Below, one piece after another: positions 8,452 to 15,951 of a DNA stretch of 64,000 nt. The position numbers and the translations under genes were made by a program. The stretch covers positions 1-64,000 of the forward strand of contig NZ_JACRSZ010000009.1 of the NCBI RefSeq assembly GCF_014385005.1. The letters are read 5' to 3'. This stretch comes from Jingyaoa shaoxingensis (GTDB taxonomy: Bacteria > Bacillota > Clostridia > Lachnospirales > Lachnospiraceae). A model generated the notes under the pieces. That model was not told the origin of the DNA, did not search any database, and saw nothing but the letters and a program-made list of their open reading frames with translations. The stretch's first letter is position 1; each line of letters begins with the position of its first letter.

Positions 8452-8895
8452 GTGAGGATTATAGCTAAGTTACTGTTGCTTTCACTTGAGGAAGATGAAG
8501 AAGTAGTATTAAATGCAGTTATGTCTGCATTGGGAAGTTTTGAAAATAAAACACAGTTAAAAGAAGAAATAGCGTGTGAAAAATTAGCCTTTGCAGGAAT
8601 GGAAATAGATGCATCAAAACGGTTAGTATATCGTGGTGAGAAAGAAGTAAATATTACGTTTACAGAATTTGAAATATTGCATTTATTAGCAAGGAATCCA
8701 GGCAGAGTGTTCAGCAAGGAGCAGATTTATGATATTGTCTGGAAGGAATCCTATTCCGGCGATTACAACATCATCATGAGCCATATCCGGAATATTCGGG
8801 AGAAGATAGAGGATAATCCAAGTAAGCCAATCTACATACAGACGGTATGGGGGGTAGGTTATCGTTTCAACAAAAATATAAGCAGCGGTCTGTGA
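8452..8895 (+). CDS. Winged-helix DNA-binding protein without receiver (copy 2)
   Basis: 147 residues, paralogue of the gene at 3399. The OmpR-type winged helix is intact (TFTEFEILHLLARNPG, FSKEQIYDIVW, SHIRNIREKIEDNPSKP, TVWGVGYRFNKN). The N-terminal ~45 residues (AKLLLLSLEEDEEVV) again lack receiver residues. The start is GTG at 8452, eight bases after the VanY-like gene's stop and preceded by TTGGGGA, so it may belong to that operon. Both copies keep the same short N-terminus, so the missing receiver is probably a stable feature rather than a recent truncation. Confidence 0.75.
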   Translation: MRIIAKLLLLSLEEDEEVVLNAVMSALGSFENKTQLKEEIACEKLAFAGMEIDASKRLVYRGEKEVNITFTEFEILHLLARNPGRVFSKEQIYDIVWKESYSGDYNIIMSHIRNIREKIEDNPSKPIYIQTVWGVGYRFNKNISSGL

Positions 8896-8923
8896 GTAGA
8901 TTACAGATCACTGCTTATTTTTC
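8880..8923. terminator. Bidirectional terminator (copy 2)
   Basis: AAGCAGCGGTCTGT pairs with ACAGATCACTGCTT, followed by ATTTTTC, between the convergent winged-helix and XRE genes. Same design as 3806-3851. Confidence 0.85.
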
Positions 8924-9172
8924 ATTTTTAATACCCAAGAGATATTCACAAGATACATGAAAAAATTCTGCCAGAGCCACTACCTCATAATCCGGTACAA
9001 AGCGTGTTCCTTGTTCAATACGAAGTACTGTAAGATCACTGAACTCATATCCGGCAAGCTGGAGTTGTTCAGCTAATGCTTTTTGTGATATGTGCTTTTC
9101 GGTTCGTAATTCTTTTACACGTTGTCCAATAAGGTTTTTGGAATTGTTTTCTTTATTCCAGTAAATCTTCAT
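8915..9172 (-). CDS. Small XRE-family regulator (copy 2)
   Basis: 85 residues, near-identical to the protein at 3843-4100. Differences cluster in LRTEKHISQKAL versus LRTERQLSQKAL and at the C-terminus. It has a single Cro-type helix-turn-helix. The start is the ATG at 9172. Two copies of TTCTAAAGATGAAGT lie upstream, one of them centred in a perfect 7-bp inverted repeat (9237-9257). Likely an autoregulated repressor of the flanking genes (inference). Confidence 0.85.
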   Translation of the reverse strand: MKIYWNKENNSKNLIGQRVKELRTEKHISQKALAEQLQLAGYEFSDLTVLRIEQGTRFVPDYEVVALAEFFHVSCEYLLGIKNEK

Positions 9173-9185
9173 TCAAATACCAACT

Positions 9186-9200
9186 TTCTAAAGATGAAGT
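9186..9200. promoter_or_regulatory. Candidate operator, site 2
   Basis: Exact repeat of the 15-mer seen at 4114-4128, at the same distance from the XRE start. Confidence 0.5.
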
Positions 9201-9236
9201 GCTACATGATTGATTTTACGGAATAATGTTGATAAT

Positions 9237-9257
9237 ATACTTCTAAAGATGAAGTAT
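9237..9257. promoter_or_regulatory. Candidate operator, site 3: perfect inverted repeat
   Basis: ATACTTC (9237-9243) and GAAGTAT (9251-9257) flank TAAAGAT. The core is the same 15-mer as sites 1 and 2. Perfect dyad symmetry suits a dimeric helix-turn-helix repressor. Confidence 0.6.
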
Positions 9258-9343
9258 AAGAGAATAAAGTTGTTGAAAATAATGCAAGGACTGATAATAC
9301 TGCCTGCAAAATGCAATACTTATATGGAAAGGTGGATACAAAA

Positions 9344-9679
9344 ATGAACGAAGTATTTGAAACGGTGGCAGAGGTATTGGAGGAGCTTCGTAGCGAAGCA
9401 GGAGAGCGTGAGTATTCTGTTTGTACAAAAGAGGCGAAAAATGCAGCTAAAGAATTAAAAAAGGCAAATCAGGAATATGAGAAGTTGCTGGCAGAGATTT
9501 CAAGAGAACAGAAGGTGCTTTTGGAAAAATATATGGATATTGTGGATCATGCCCATTTTCAAGAAGAACAAAGAGCGTATTATCAGGGAATGATAGATGC
9601 GATACAGATATTTGAAGGATTGGGAATTTTGAAAAAAAGAAATAAAGTAAAAGAATTGCTTATGCATACTGAAAAATAG
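9344..9679 (+). CDS. Hypothetical coiled-coil protein
   Basis: 111 residues, rich in Glu and Lys, with long predicted helices and heptad-like spacing (KNAAKELKKANQEYEKLLAEISREQKVL). There is no signal peptide or membrane segment. The ATG at 9344 is chosen because GGAAAGGTGG lies six to nine bases upstream; an upstream in-frame ATG at 9311 lies in the repeated non-coding segment. It is monocistronic and ends at a terminator. I do not recognise the family; similar short helical ORFs are common in mobile elements. Confidence 0.7.
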   Translation: MNEVFETVAEVLEELRSEAGEREYSVCTKEAKNAAKELKKANQEYEKLLAEISREQKVLLEKYMDIVDHAHFQEEQRAYYQGMIDAIQIFEGLGILKKRNKVKELLMHTEK

Positions 9680-9685
9680 TTCAAA

Positions 9686-9725
9686 CGGGGTGGAAGGCTT
9701 ACAGGCAAGCTGACCACCCTGTTTT
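9686..9725 (+). terminator. Terminator after the coiled-coil gene
   Basis: CGGGGTGG pairs with CCACCCTG, closing a loop that itself contains AGGCTT / AAGCT-like pairing, followed by TTTTAT. Confidence 0.7.
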
Positions 9726-9772
9726 ATCCAGAATTATTCAGAAATAATCCAGAAAAAATAGAAATCTTTCTG

Positions 9773-10123
9773 CTATTCTGTTTCATGGGTTTTATATGTA
9801 CGAAGATAGGCTTCCACAAGTGCAAGGATGGTGGTTATCTGATCGGGAGTACATTCTGAAAGATAAATCAACAGCCTTTGGTAATCCAGATTATCGTTCA
9901 GAGCCGCTGGATAAAAAAATGGATCGGCAGAGATGTGTAAAGCACGAATGAGCTGTCCGAGTTTTTCAAGACTTGGAACATTGCCATGATTTTCAATCTC
10001 TTTAATATATCTTGATGAAACACCGGATTTTTCGGATAGCTCATCATAAGTCAGCTTTTGGTCTAATCTGGCTTTCTTCAGGCGAAAACCCATGTCTTTA
10101 TCAATTTTCTTAGATTTAGCCAT
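9773..10123 (-). CDS. XRE-family transcriptional regulator
   Basis: 117 residues. An N-terminal XRE helix-turn-helix (MGFRLKKARLDQKLTYDELSEKSGVSSRYIKEIENHG, about residues 11-50) is followed by a ~55-residue helical tail. The start is the ATG at 10123, with GGAGGTGT five to nine bases upstream; an ATG inside that ribosome site (start 10156 frame) is less likely. It is divergent from the conjugative-element sigma-like gene. Proteins of this type control excision or transfer in Tn916-like elements, so a role in element regulation is plausible. Confidence 0.85.
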   Translation of the reverse strand: MAKSKKIDKDMGFRLKKARLDQKLTYDELSEKSGVSSRYIKEIENHGNVPSLEKLGQLIRALHISADPFFYPAALNDNLDYQRLLIYLSECTPDQITTILALVEAYLRTYKTHETE

Positions 10124-10258
10124 ATCATACACCTCCATGTATAGTGTATATTTCACTTTAGAGAAAGAAAATGCACTAATAAATCACTATATTAGAGGGG
10201 CATCATGCACTTTTAGAAAAAGTAAGAAACTTTGGATATTGCATATAAAAAAAACGCA

Positions 10259-10299
10259 ATGTTCAAAGGCTTTTTTTCGTGTTTTTATCCTTTGAACAT
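10259..10299. terminator. Strong hairpin (11-bp stem)
   Basis: ATGTTCAAAGG (10259-10269) pairs perfectly with CCTTTGAACAT (10289-10299); the loop is T-rich. It may act as a terminator or attenuator. Confidence 0.55.
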
Positions 10300-10485
10300 G
10301 TTTGGGAGAGCTATGTATTCTGAACTGTTGAAAGGATTTTTTTGTGCTAATCAAAGCCAATCCTGCGTAATGCGTGGAAAGGCAGATAAATAAGTTGCAT
10401 TTTAAGCAATGTAAATAGTTATGCAGTTGAGAGTGCATTATACCCACTCGAAACATGTGGGGAAAATTTAATATCAGATATAAAC

Positions 10486-10524
10486 AACGTCCTATGGGTA
10501 TCGGCCTGTAAGGGCGTTTTTTAT
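10486..10524 (+). terminator. Terminator / attenuator before the sigma-like gene
   Basis: AACGTCCTA pairs with TAAGGGCGTT (G-U tolerated) and is followed by six T's at 10517-10522. It lies about 125 bases upstream of the gene at 10650. Confidence 0.6.
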
Positions 10525-10649
10525 ATAAAAAAATATTTTTTAAAAACAGTGTCGGGTGTTCGACGCTGGATATATATCCATTCGTGCTATGGAGTGAAAG
10601 GGAGATATTTCACTCTGCTTCAGGTGGTTACGGAAGGAGGTGATCTCTT

Positions 10650-11090
10650 ATGAAGAAATCTTCTTCCGAACAGCAGCCAAGAATAAGGAAACAGTTTGAC
10701 AGTTTCTGCAAAACCCTGTTGAAGAATGAAATGATAGATTATGAGAGAGAAAGAAATTATCGTTTAAAATATGAAATTTCTTTTTCGGAATTAACGCAGA
10801 AGGAACTACGACAATTGGAAATCATGGATGATTACATAGTTGAATCAGAAATGTTCCATGTCTTTGATTATGACATAGAAGTAAAAGATGAGTTGATTGG
10901 TGAAGCATTAAAGTCTTTGCCGGAAAAGAAGCGAAATGTAATTTTATTATCTTTTTTTCTGGATATGACAGATACAGAAATTGCAAAATATATGAATCTT
11001 GTAAGAAGTACCATTCATCATCATCGTACAAGTTCCCTTATAGCTTTAAAAAAGATTATGGAGGAGATCAGGACTGGAAAAAAGAAATAA
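10650..11090 (+). CDS. Sigma-70 region 4-like protein of conjugative elements (Tn916 Orf7-type)
   Basis: 146 residues. Only the region-4 helix-turn-helix is clear: LPEKKRNVILLSFFLDMTDTEIAKYMN, then STIHHHRTSSLIALKKIM (about residues 95-140). A region-2 core domain is missing, as in the regulatory sigma-like proteins of Tn916-family transposons. The ATG at 10650 follows AAGGAGGTGA at ideal spacing. The next gene begins inside its last codons. Confidence 0.8.
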   Translation: MKKSSSEQQPRIRKQFDSFCKTLLKNEMIDYERERNYRLKYEISFSELTQKELRQLEIMDDYIVESEMFHVFDYDIEVKDELIGEALKSLPEKKRNVILLSFFLDMTDTEIAKYMNLVRSTIHHHRTSSLIALKKIMEEIRTGKKK

Positions 11091-11310
11091 TACAAAGTTA
11101 CTACCGTATCATATTATCGTGTCGGCAGCGTCCGGAGATGTGGAAGCAATTAACAGGATTTTGAAACATTATGAAGGTTATATTGCAGTGTTATCAACCA
11201 GAAAATTATATGATGAATACGGAAATTTACATTATTGTGTGGATGAAACATTGAGACGCAGACTTGAAACAAAATTGATTACTAAAATACTGAAATTTAA
11301 GATTGCATAA
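11074..11310 (+). CDS. Small helix-turn-helix protein of conjugative elements (Tn916 Orf8-type)
   Basis: About 78 residues. The conserved core SAASGDVEAINRILKHYEGYI, with VDETLRRRLETKLITKILKF behind it, matches the short helix-turn-helix proteins that follow the sigma-like gene in Tn916-type elements. Homology extends upstream of the GTG at 11119 (residues reading NNTKLLPYHIIV), so the real start is earlier. No ATG, GTG or TTG is in frame there, but CTG at 11074 sits eight bases after GGAGGA and gives LEKRNN, so a rare CTG start is proposed. It overlaps the preceding gene by 17 bases. Confidence 0.7.
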   Translation: MEKRNNTKLLPYHIIVSAASGDVEAINRILKHYEGYIAVLSTRKLYDEYGNLHYCVDETLRRRLETKLITKILKFKIA

Positions 11311-11694
11311 TTTTTATCTGAACGACTCCCTTTCGTAAATTGATATAAAAAGAGCAATCATTGTACCTTGAAAATTTCATATTTATCCTGCAGGACGAAT
11401 GAAACAGAGGAGCTATACAGTAGATACGCCAGGACTGTCTGCATTATTGCTTTGCGACATCGTGACGCAAAGTGGAAATGGTATCAAAATGATATGGAAG
11501 CAAAGGCATGAGCGATAAATATTTGACTGTGATCAGAAAGTGGGATTTTTGTGGCGAAGATACTGTTTTTGATAATGATACTTCCGGGAAAGCTGCCCGG
11601 TCTGAGAAGATGGTGAAATACCAATGAGGCTGTTACCCGACAGCTACTGCAGGATTTTTGAATAAAAGTAGATGAGAAAGAATAGAGAGGGAAA
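11311..11694. other. Intergenic stretch without a recognisable gene
   Basis: 384 bases between the Orf8-type gene and the small ORF. Only short frames occur. One small GC-rich hairpin (CCGGG / CCCGG near 11582-11599) is visible. It may hold an accessory gene remnant or transfer-related signals, but nothing can be named. Confidence 0.4.
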
Positions 11695-11844
11695 ATGAAT
11701 AGTGCAAAATTGTTGAGATACAGTATGCAGCTGTCAATGTTGAAACAATTACGCTCGTTAAAACTTATAAGTGAAGCAGAGTATCAGCTGGTAGAGAAAA
11801 AGTTAAAAAAAGATTATGGTGTTATTTCTAATATTACCGCTTGA
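11695..11844 (+). CDS. 49-aa accessory protein before the recombinase (SHOCT-like)
   Basis: 49 residues: an amphipathic first half (LLRYSMQLSMLKQLRSLKLI) then SEAEYQLVEKKLKKDYG. The pattern of a short helix, an I-S-E-A-E-Y turn and a K-rich second helix resembles SHOCT domains. ATG follows GAGAGGG. It ends at 11844, where the -35 box of the recombinase promoter begins. Small ORFs like this often sit just upstream of serine recombinases in Lachnospiraceae elements. Function unknown. Confidence 0.6.
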   Translation: MNSAKLLRYSMQLSMLKQLRSLKLISEAEYQLVEKKLKKDYGVISNITA

Positions 11845-11869
11845 CTATTATAGTGTTGCGTTGTAAAAT
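11841..11869 (+). promoter_or_regulatory. Sigma-A promoter of the recombinase
   Basis: TTGACT (11841-11846), 17-base spacer, TAAAAT (11864-11869), 46 bases before the recombinase start. The -35 box overlaps the stop codon of the small ORF. Confidence 0.7.
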
Positions 11870-11882
11870 TATATCAACACTA
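11851..11882. promoter_or_regulatory. Inverted repeat around the recombinase -10 box
   Basis: TAGTGTTG (11851-11858) and CAACACTA (11875-11882) are perfect inverted repeats enclosing the -10 box. It could be an operator for a repressor or a hairpin at the transcript start. Confidence 0.55.
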
Positions 11883-11915
11883 CGGTAGGAACACAAAAAA
11901 GAAAGGAGCGGTCAA

Positions 11916-13682
11916 ATGGAAGTTGAAATCATTAAGGCGAAGGGTGCTGGTGAGGATACTTCTACGGGAAGAAAGATTGATAGATTAAGAGTTGCCGCAT
12001 ATTGTCGTGTTAGTACTGATGATGAAGATCAGATTAAAAGTTATAATTCAATGGTCAGATATTACACGGATTTGATAAAGAGTAATAAGCAATGGGTTTT
12101 TGCAGGAGTTTTTGCTGATAAAGCAATTACAGGCACGAAAACAGATAAAAGAGAAGAATTCCAATTACTGATTCAGGAATGTCTTTCAGGCAATATTGAT
12201 CTAGTGATTGCAAAAAGCATTCCTAGATTCGCACGAAATACATTAGATACATTAAAATATGTAAGAATGTTAAGAGAGAGGAATATAGCGGTATATTTTG
12301 AAGTCGAAAAAATTAATACGTTAAAAGATGGAGAATTTTTACTGACTATTTTAAGTTCTGTTGCACAGCAGGAAGTGGAAAATACATCTGCATATGTAAA
12401 AAAAGGTTTGAAAATGAAGATGAAACGTGGAGAACTTGTTGGTTTTCAGGGCTGCCTTGGATATGATTACGATGTAGTAACAAAGTCGTTGTCTATTAAC
12501 GAAGAAGGTGCGGAAACGGTCAGATACATATTTGACAGATATGTTGCAGGAGCTGGAAGTACGATGATTGCAAGGGAACTGAATGAACAGGGAATTCCAA
12601 CTATTAAAGGGAATCCGTGGACTTCTTCTAGTGTGATGGGAATTATTAATAATGAAAAATACAAAGGTGATATTTTATTAGGAAAAACCTTTACCGTAGA
12701 TCCAATATCAAAAAGAAGGCTGGAGAATCTTGGAGAAGAAGATCGGTTTTACATCAAAAATCATCATAAACCGATTGTATCAGAAGAAACATTTGCAAGA
12801 GCCCAGGAGATACGGGAACGCCGTAATGGAGGACGCAAAAAGGGAGTAGCACCTGGAAAACGAGAAAAATTCAGTAGACAATATGCTTTTAGTTGTATGC
12901 TTGAATGTGGATTTTGTGGTGCGAATTTATCAAGGAGAAGGTGGCATAGCAGTTCGAAATATACAAAAACTATTTGGCAATGTGTAGAATCAACAAAACA
13001 TGGTAAAAAGTTTTGTCCAGATAGTAAAGGAATTCCAGAGCAGGTTATAGAAGAGGCTTTTATTGAATCTTACCGTATGTTATGTACAGATCATAAAGAT
13101 GTGTTGGAAGAATTTATTAAGAGAATCGAGAAAACTTTATCAGAGGACTCGATAGAAGATAAAATTGAAAAACTCAATAGAAGTGTTTATAATATTCAAT
13201 ATAAGAGAAAAAAGTTGCTGGAAAACTATTTAGAGGGTGTTGTGGCTAAAGACATTTATGAGGAAACAGATGTGGGGTATGAAAAGAAATTGTCTGAAGC
13301 AAAAGCACAGTTAAGTATGTTGGAACAACAATATGACAATGAAGGTAGCTTGCAAAGAAGACTGGCAGATTTTAGAAAAGCATTGTCAAAAAATCAGATT
13401 TTAGAAGAATTTGACAGAGGAATATTTGAAAGTATCATCGAAAAAGTTATTGTCGGTGGTTACGATGAAAATGGAGAGAAAGATCCCTATAAAATCATTT
13501 TCGTATATAAAACAGGATTCAAAAATGAAATTGGAAACGCAAAAGAACGATTTGGGAAGAAATCAAAAGCAGTAGAAAAAGCGAAAGAAATGTGTTCCCA
13601 TATCGTAGACGAGGTAAAGGATGTGTGTTCCTATGTTAGTGACAACACATGTGGAGACGGTTGTTCTTTTGTCCCAACTTAA
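11916..13682 (+). CDS. Large serine recombinase (site-specific integrase of the element)
   Basis: 588 residues. The resolvase/invertase catalytic domain is at about 25-170: the catalytic Ser lies in AAYCRVSTDDEDQ, with SIPRFARNTLDTLKYVR supplying the active-site Arg. A recombinase domain (about 190-290, RELNEQGIPTIKGNPWTSSSVMGIINNEKYKGD) and a zinc ribbon follow (CMLECGFCGANLSRR, later CVESTKHGKKFCPDS). A coiled-coil lies at about 405-475. This layout is that of integrases that move ICEs and phages in one direction. RBS AAAGGAG precedes the ATG. The last codons overlap an rlmD-like gene end, as expected when the recombinase gene lies at the element boundary. Confidence 0.95.
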   Translation: MEVEIIKAKGAGEDTSTGRKIDRLRVAAYCRVSTDDEDQIKSYNSMVRYYTDLIKSNKQWVFAGVFADKAITGTKTDKREEFQLLIQECLSGNIDLVIAKSIPRFARNTLDTLKYVRMLRERNIAVYFEVEKINTLKDGEFLLTILSSVAQQEVENTSAYVKKGLKMKMKRGELVGFQGCLGYDYDVVTKSLSINEEGAETVRYIFDRYVAGAGSTMIARELNEQGIPTIKGNPWTSSSVMGIINNEKYKGDILLGKTFTVDPISKRRLENLGEEDRFYIKNHHKPIVSEETFARAQEIRERRNGGRKKGVAPGKREKFSRQYAFSCMLECGFCGANLSRRRWHSSSKYTKTIWQCVESTKHGKKFCPDSKGIPEQVIEEAFIESYRMLCTDHKDVLEEFIKRIEKTLSEDSIEDKIEKLNRSVYNIQYKRKKLLENYLEGVVAKDIYEETDVGYEKKLSEAKAQLSMLEQQYDNEGSLQRRLADFRKALSKNQILEEFDRGIFESIIEKVIVGGYDENGEKDPYKIIFVYKTGFKNEIGNAKERFGKKSKAVEKAKEMCSHIVDEVKDVCSYVSDNTCGDGCSFVPT

Positions 13683-13823
13683 ACAAAAGCCGGATGATTA
13701 CATTAATGTCACGATTGAACTTGATGATATGGATATAACATCTGCAGAGACTAAGGCTACATATGATGAGATAAAGAGAGTGCAATTGTGGAGGCATTGA
13801 AGCATTTTAAGATGATTAGTTAA
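13639..13823 (+). pseudogene. rlmD: Decayed 3' end of an rlmD/rumA-like 23S rRNA methyltransferase; probable attR site
   Basis: The frame from 13639 reads HVETVVLLSQ then YINVTIELDDMDITSAETKATYDEIK, typical of the C-terminal part of RlmD/RumA-type uracil-5-methyltransferases or close relatives. It breaks after YDEIK. A second frame then gives AIVEALKHFKMIS, the usual family C-terminus, so about 35-45 codons are missing and the frame is shifted. The fragment begins inside the last codons of the recombinase (stop at 13682). That fits integration into the 3' part of this gene, a known target of serine-recombinase elements. The core is probably within ACATGTGGAGAC at 13647-13658 (inference). Confidence 0.7.
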
Positions 13824-13843
13824 TAAAGAGAGGTGCAGATGCT

Positions 13844-14533
13844 ATGCCAGGTATACTCGTGGTTGAAGATGATGAAAATTTAAATCGTGGAATTACATTC
13901 TCACTGAAAAAATCCGGATATGAGGTTTTTTCAGCAGAATCAGTGAAAAAAGCGAAAAGAATTGCAAGTGATAATAATGTGGATGTTACCATTTGTGATG
14001 TGAATCTTCCGGATGGGAATGGACTGGAATTTGTAAAGTGGATGAGATGCAATTATAATACATACATTATTTGTCTTACAGCACTAGATCAGGAGATGGA
14101 TCAGGTCATGGGATATGAAGCAGGGGCAGATGATTATATTACAAAGCCGTTTAGTCTTTCGGTACTTCTTTTGAAAATAGAAGCACATTTCCGCCGCAGA
14201 CAGGAGAAAACGGAAGCCGGAAAGATGATTTCGGGAGATATCGTATTTATCGCAGGAGAAATGAAAGTCCTGATAAAGAGTCGTGAAATCAGTCTGACAA
14301 AAACGGAGTTGAAAATGCTGACTTTTTTTCTTCAGAATCCGAAACAGATTCTTTCAAAAACACAAATATTGGAAAATGTGTTTGATCTGGAAGGGGATTT
14401 TGTGGATGAAAATACAATCGCTGTCAATATCAGAAGACTCCGTGAGAAAATCGAAGACAATCCGGCTGCACCGGTCTATATAAAGAATATCAGAGGTCTT
14501 GGGTATATATGGAATCAGGAGGTAAGGCAGTGA
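13844..14533 (+). CDS. OmpR-family response regulator
   Basis: 229 residues. Receiver domain: acidic pair D9/D10, phospho-acceptor D52 in ICDVNLPDG, T79 and K101 (DDYITKPF). The C-terminal winged helix ends VYIKNIRGLGYIWN. ATG follows AGAGAGGTG. The kinase gene overlaps its stop codon, and an FtsX-type ABC exporter follows, which is the usual set for sensing and exporting cell-envelope-active peptides. The sensor and exporter are therefore probably functionally linked (inference). Confidence 0.95.
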   Translation: MPGILVVEDDENLNRGITFSLKKSGYEVFSAESVKKAKRIASDNNVDVTICDVNLPDGNGLEFVKWMRCNYNTYIICLTALDQEMDQVMGYEAGADDYITKPFSLSVLLLKIEAHFRRRQEKTEAGKMISGDIVFIAGEMKVLIKSREISLTKTELKMLTFFLQNPKQILSKTQILENVFDLEGDFVDENTIAVNIRRLREKIEDNPAAPVYIKNIRGLGYIWNQEVRQ

Positions 14534-15774
14534 CAAAGAGATATCGCAAGAAGATTACAGTAGTGCTCTCCTTGGTATTACCTGTCATATTATTGTTTTC
14601 AATATTAAATTGCTTTACCACGTATGTGTTTTATGAAGATTATAAATATAAAATGAATCTTATGACAGAGATTGCTGCAAAGGAAGAATTTTCCGGGCTG
14701 GATGCTGTTTCGGAATTGCTTAAGGATAAGGATATTGAAACTAACGAACAGGGAAGGCGATTATTGGAGCAATATGGATACTGGGGGAATAAAGGGAATG
14801 CATTTTATTCGCAATTCCGGCATCAGGTTATGGTGACCGGTGCTATAAGCACTGTGATATGCGTGCTTCTTTTGACTTTTTTACTTTATTGGAAGAAAAA
14901 AGAAGATGCGTGTCATCAGAAAATTTTAGACCAGTTGGAAGAAATTCTGATCAGATTCCGTGAAAATAAATTTGATGATTTACTGAAAACGGAAAATCAT
15001 GCAGAACTGGAAAAATTGAATGACCAGCTTGAAGCAATCGGACATCATATTCAGTTGATAAAGGAAGAAGCAAGGGCAGAAAAGGAGAATACGAAAGAAA
15101 TGGTTTCTGATATTTCTCACCAGTTAAAGACACCGGTTGCAGCTTTGGATACATGTTTTAGTGTGCTGATGCAGAATGACTTAAGTGCCACAGAACAGGA
15201 GGAGTTTCGTATCCGTTGTCGGAGTGCGCTGGATGGACTGGAGACATTATTGCAGTCGCTTCTTGAAATATCCAAGATGGAAACTGGACTGATTCAGATT
15301 AATAAGAAAAAACTTCCGCTTATGGATACTGTCATATCTGCTGTGAACCGCACTTATCCTAAAGCGGATGAGAAAGAAATTGAATTCGTTTTTGACTATG
15401 AAAAAGAGCTGGAAACATGCACGATTATGCAGGATAAAAGGTGGCTTGGTGAAGCTGTGATCAACGTTCTGGATAATGCGGTCAAGTACAGTCCGTGTGG
15501 TTCAAAAATATTTATCCGGTTACAAAAAAGAAACGATCTTGTAAGAATGGAAATTGAGGATCAGGGAATTGGTATTCCGCAGAATGAGTATCACAAAATT
15601 TTTCAACGATTTTACAGAGGAAGTTCCAAGGAGGTCATGGAAAAGAGTGGTACAGGAATCGGACTTTTTCTATCGAGAGAAATTATCGAAAAACACGCAG
15701 GTACGATTACGGTAACCTCCGGCAAAAAGAAAAAAGGAAGCACGTTTGTGATTCAATTACCATATGTTGGTTAA
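14530..15774 (+). CDS. Sensor histidine kinase
   Basis: 414 residues. Two membrane segments (about 8-32 and 104-122) flank a ~70-residue extracellular sensor loop. A dimerisation domain carries the H-box SDISHQLKTPVAAL (phospho-His near residue 197). The ATPase has an N-box NVLDNAVKYSP, DQGIGIP and GTGIGLFLSREI. GTG at 14530 is preferred because GGAGGTAA sits six bases upstream; an in-frame ATG at 14509 lies inside the response regulator gene and precedes that site. Genes overlap as GTGA. Partner of the regulator at 13844. Confidence 0.92.
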   Translation: MTKRYRKKITVVLSLVLPVILLFSILNCFTTYVFYEDYKYKMNLMTEIAAKEEFSGLDAVSELLKDKDIETNEQGRRLLEQYGYWGNKGNAFYSQFRHQVMVTGAISTVICVLLLTFLLYWKKKEDACHQKILDQLEEILIRFRENKFDDLLKTENHAELEKLNDQLEAIGHHIQLIKEEARAEKENTKEMVSDISHQLKTPVAALDTCFSVLMQNDLSATEQEEFRIRCRSALDGLETLLQSLLEISKMETGLIQINKKKLPLMDTVISAVNRTYPKADEKEIEFVFDYEKELETCTIMQDKRWLGEAVINVLDNAVKYSPCGSKIFIRLQKRNDLVRMEIEDQGIGIPQNEYHKIFQRFYRGSSKEVMEKSGTGIGLFLSREIIEKHAGTITVTSGKKKKGSTFVIQLPYVG

Positions 15775-15783
15775 ATTTTAAGT

Positions 15784-15827
15784 GAGCAGAAATCTTACAA
15801 TTCTGTAAGATTTCTGCTCGTTTTTTG
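15784..15827 (+). terminator. Strong terminator after the kinase
   Basis: GAGCAGAAATCTTACA (15784-15799) pairs perfectly with TGTAAGATTTCTGCTC (15804-15819), followed by GTTTTTTG. The exporter downstream must therefore use its own promoter. Confidence 0.95.
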
Positions 15828-15951
15828 AAAGTGAAATGAAAGATTGTCCTGATACAATTTGGATGTAGGTTGAAAAATGGCCAAATATATAAACAGGCAA
15901 AGAAAGCGTGCTGAAAAGGTACGCTTTACAGAATTGAAAAGGAGGCAACAC

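Larger units (their letters stand above)
8463..9322. repeat. Direct repeat copy 2: winged-helix / XRE module
   Basis: Second copy of the module at 3399-4192. Gene order, convergent terminator, XRE gene and the downstream string GATAATACTGCCTG are all conserved. It carries an insertion of about 65 bases in the XRE upstream region that includes a further operator-like site. Confidence 0.85.
10124..10649. other. Regulatory intergenic region with two hairpins
   Basis: I see no gene in this ~525-base stretch between the divergent XRE and sigma-like genes. It holds two RNA hairpins: a stem of ATGTTCAAAGG with CCTTTGAACAT (10259-10299), and AACGTCCTA with TAAGGGCGTT followed by TTTTTATAT (10486-10524). 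The arrangement, a structured leader before the sigma-like gene, resembles the attenuated leader region of Tn916-type elements, but no leader peptide is obvious. Confidence 0.5.

Noticed and set aside
15877..15951. Extended N-terminus of the second exporter ATPase
   Set aside because: It lies ahead of AAAAGGAGG and lacks homology to the family.
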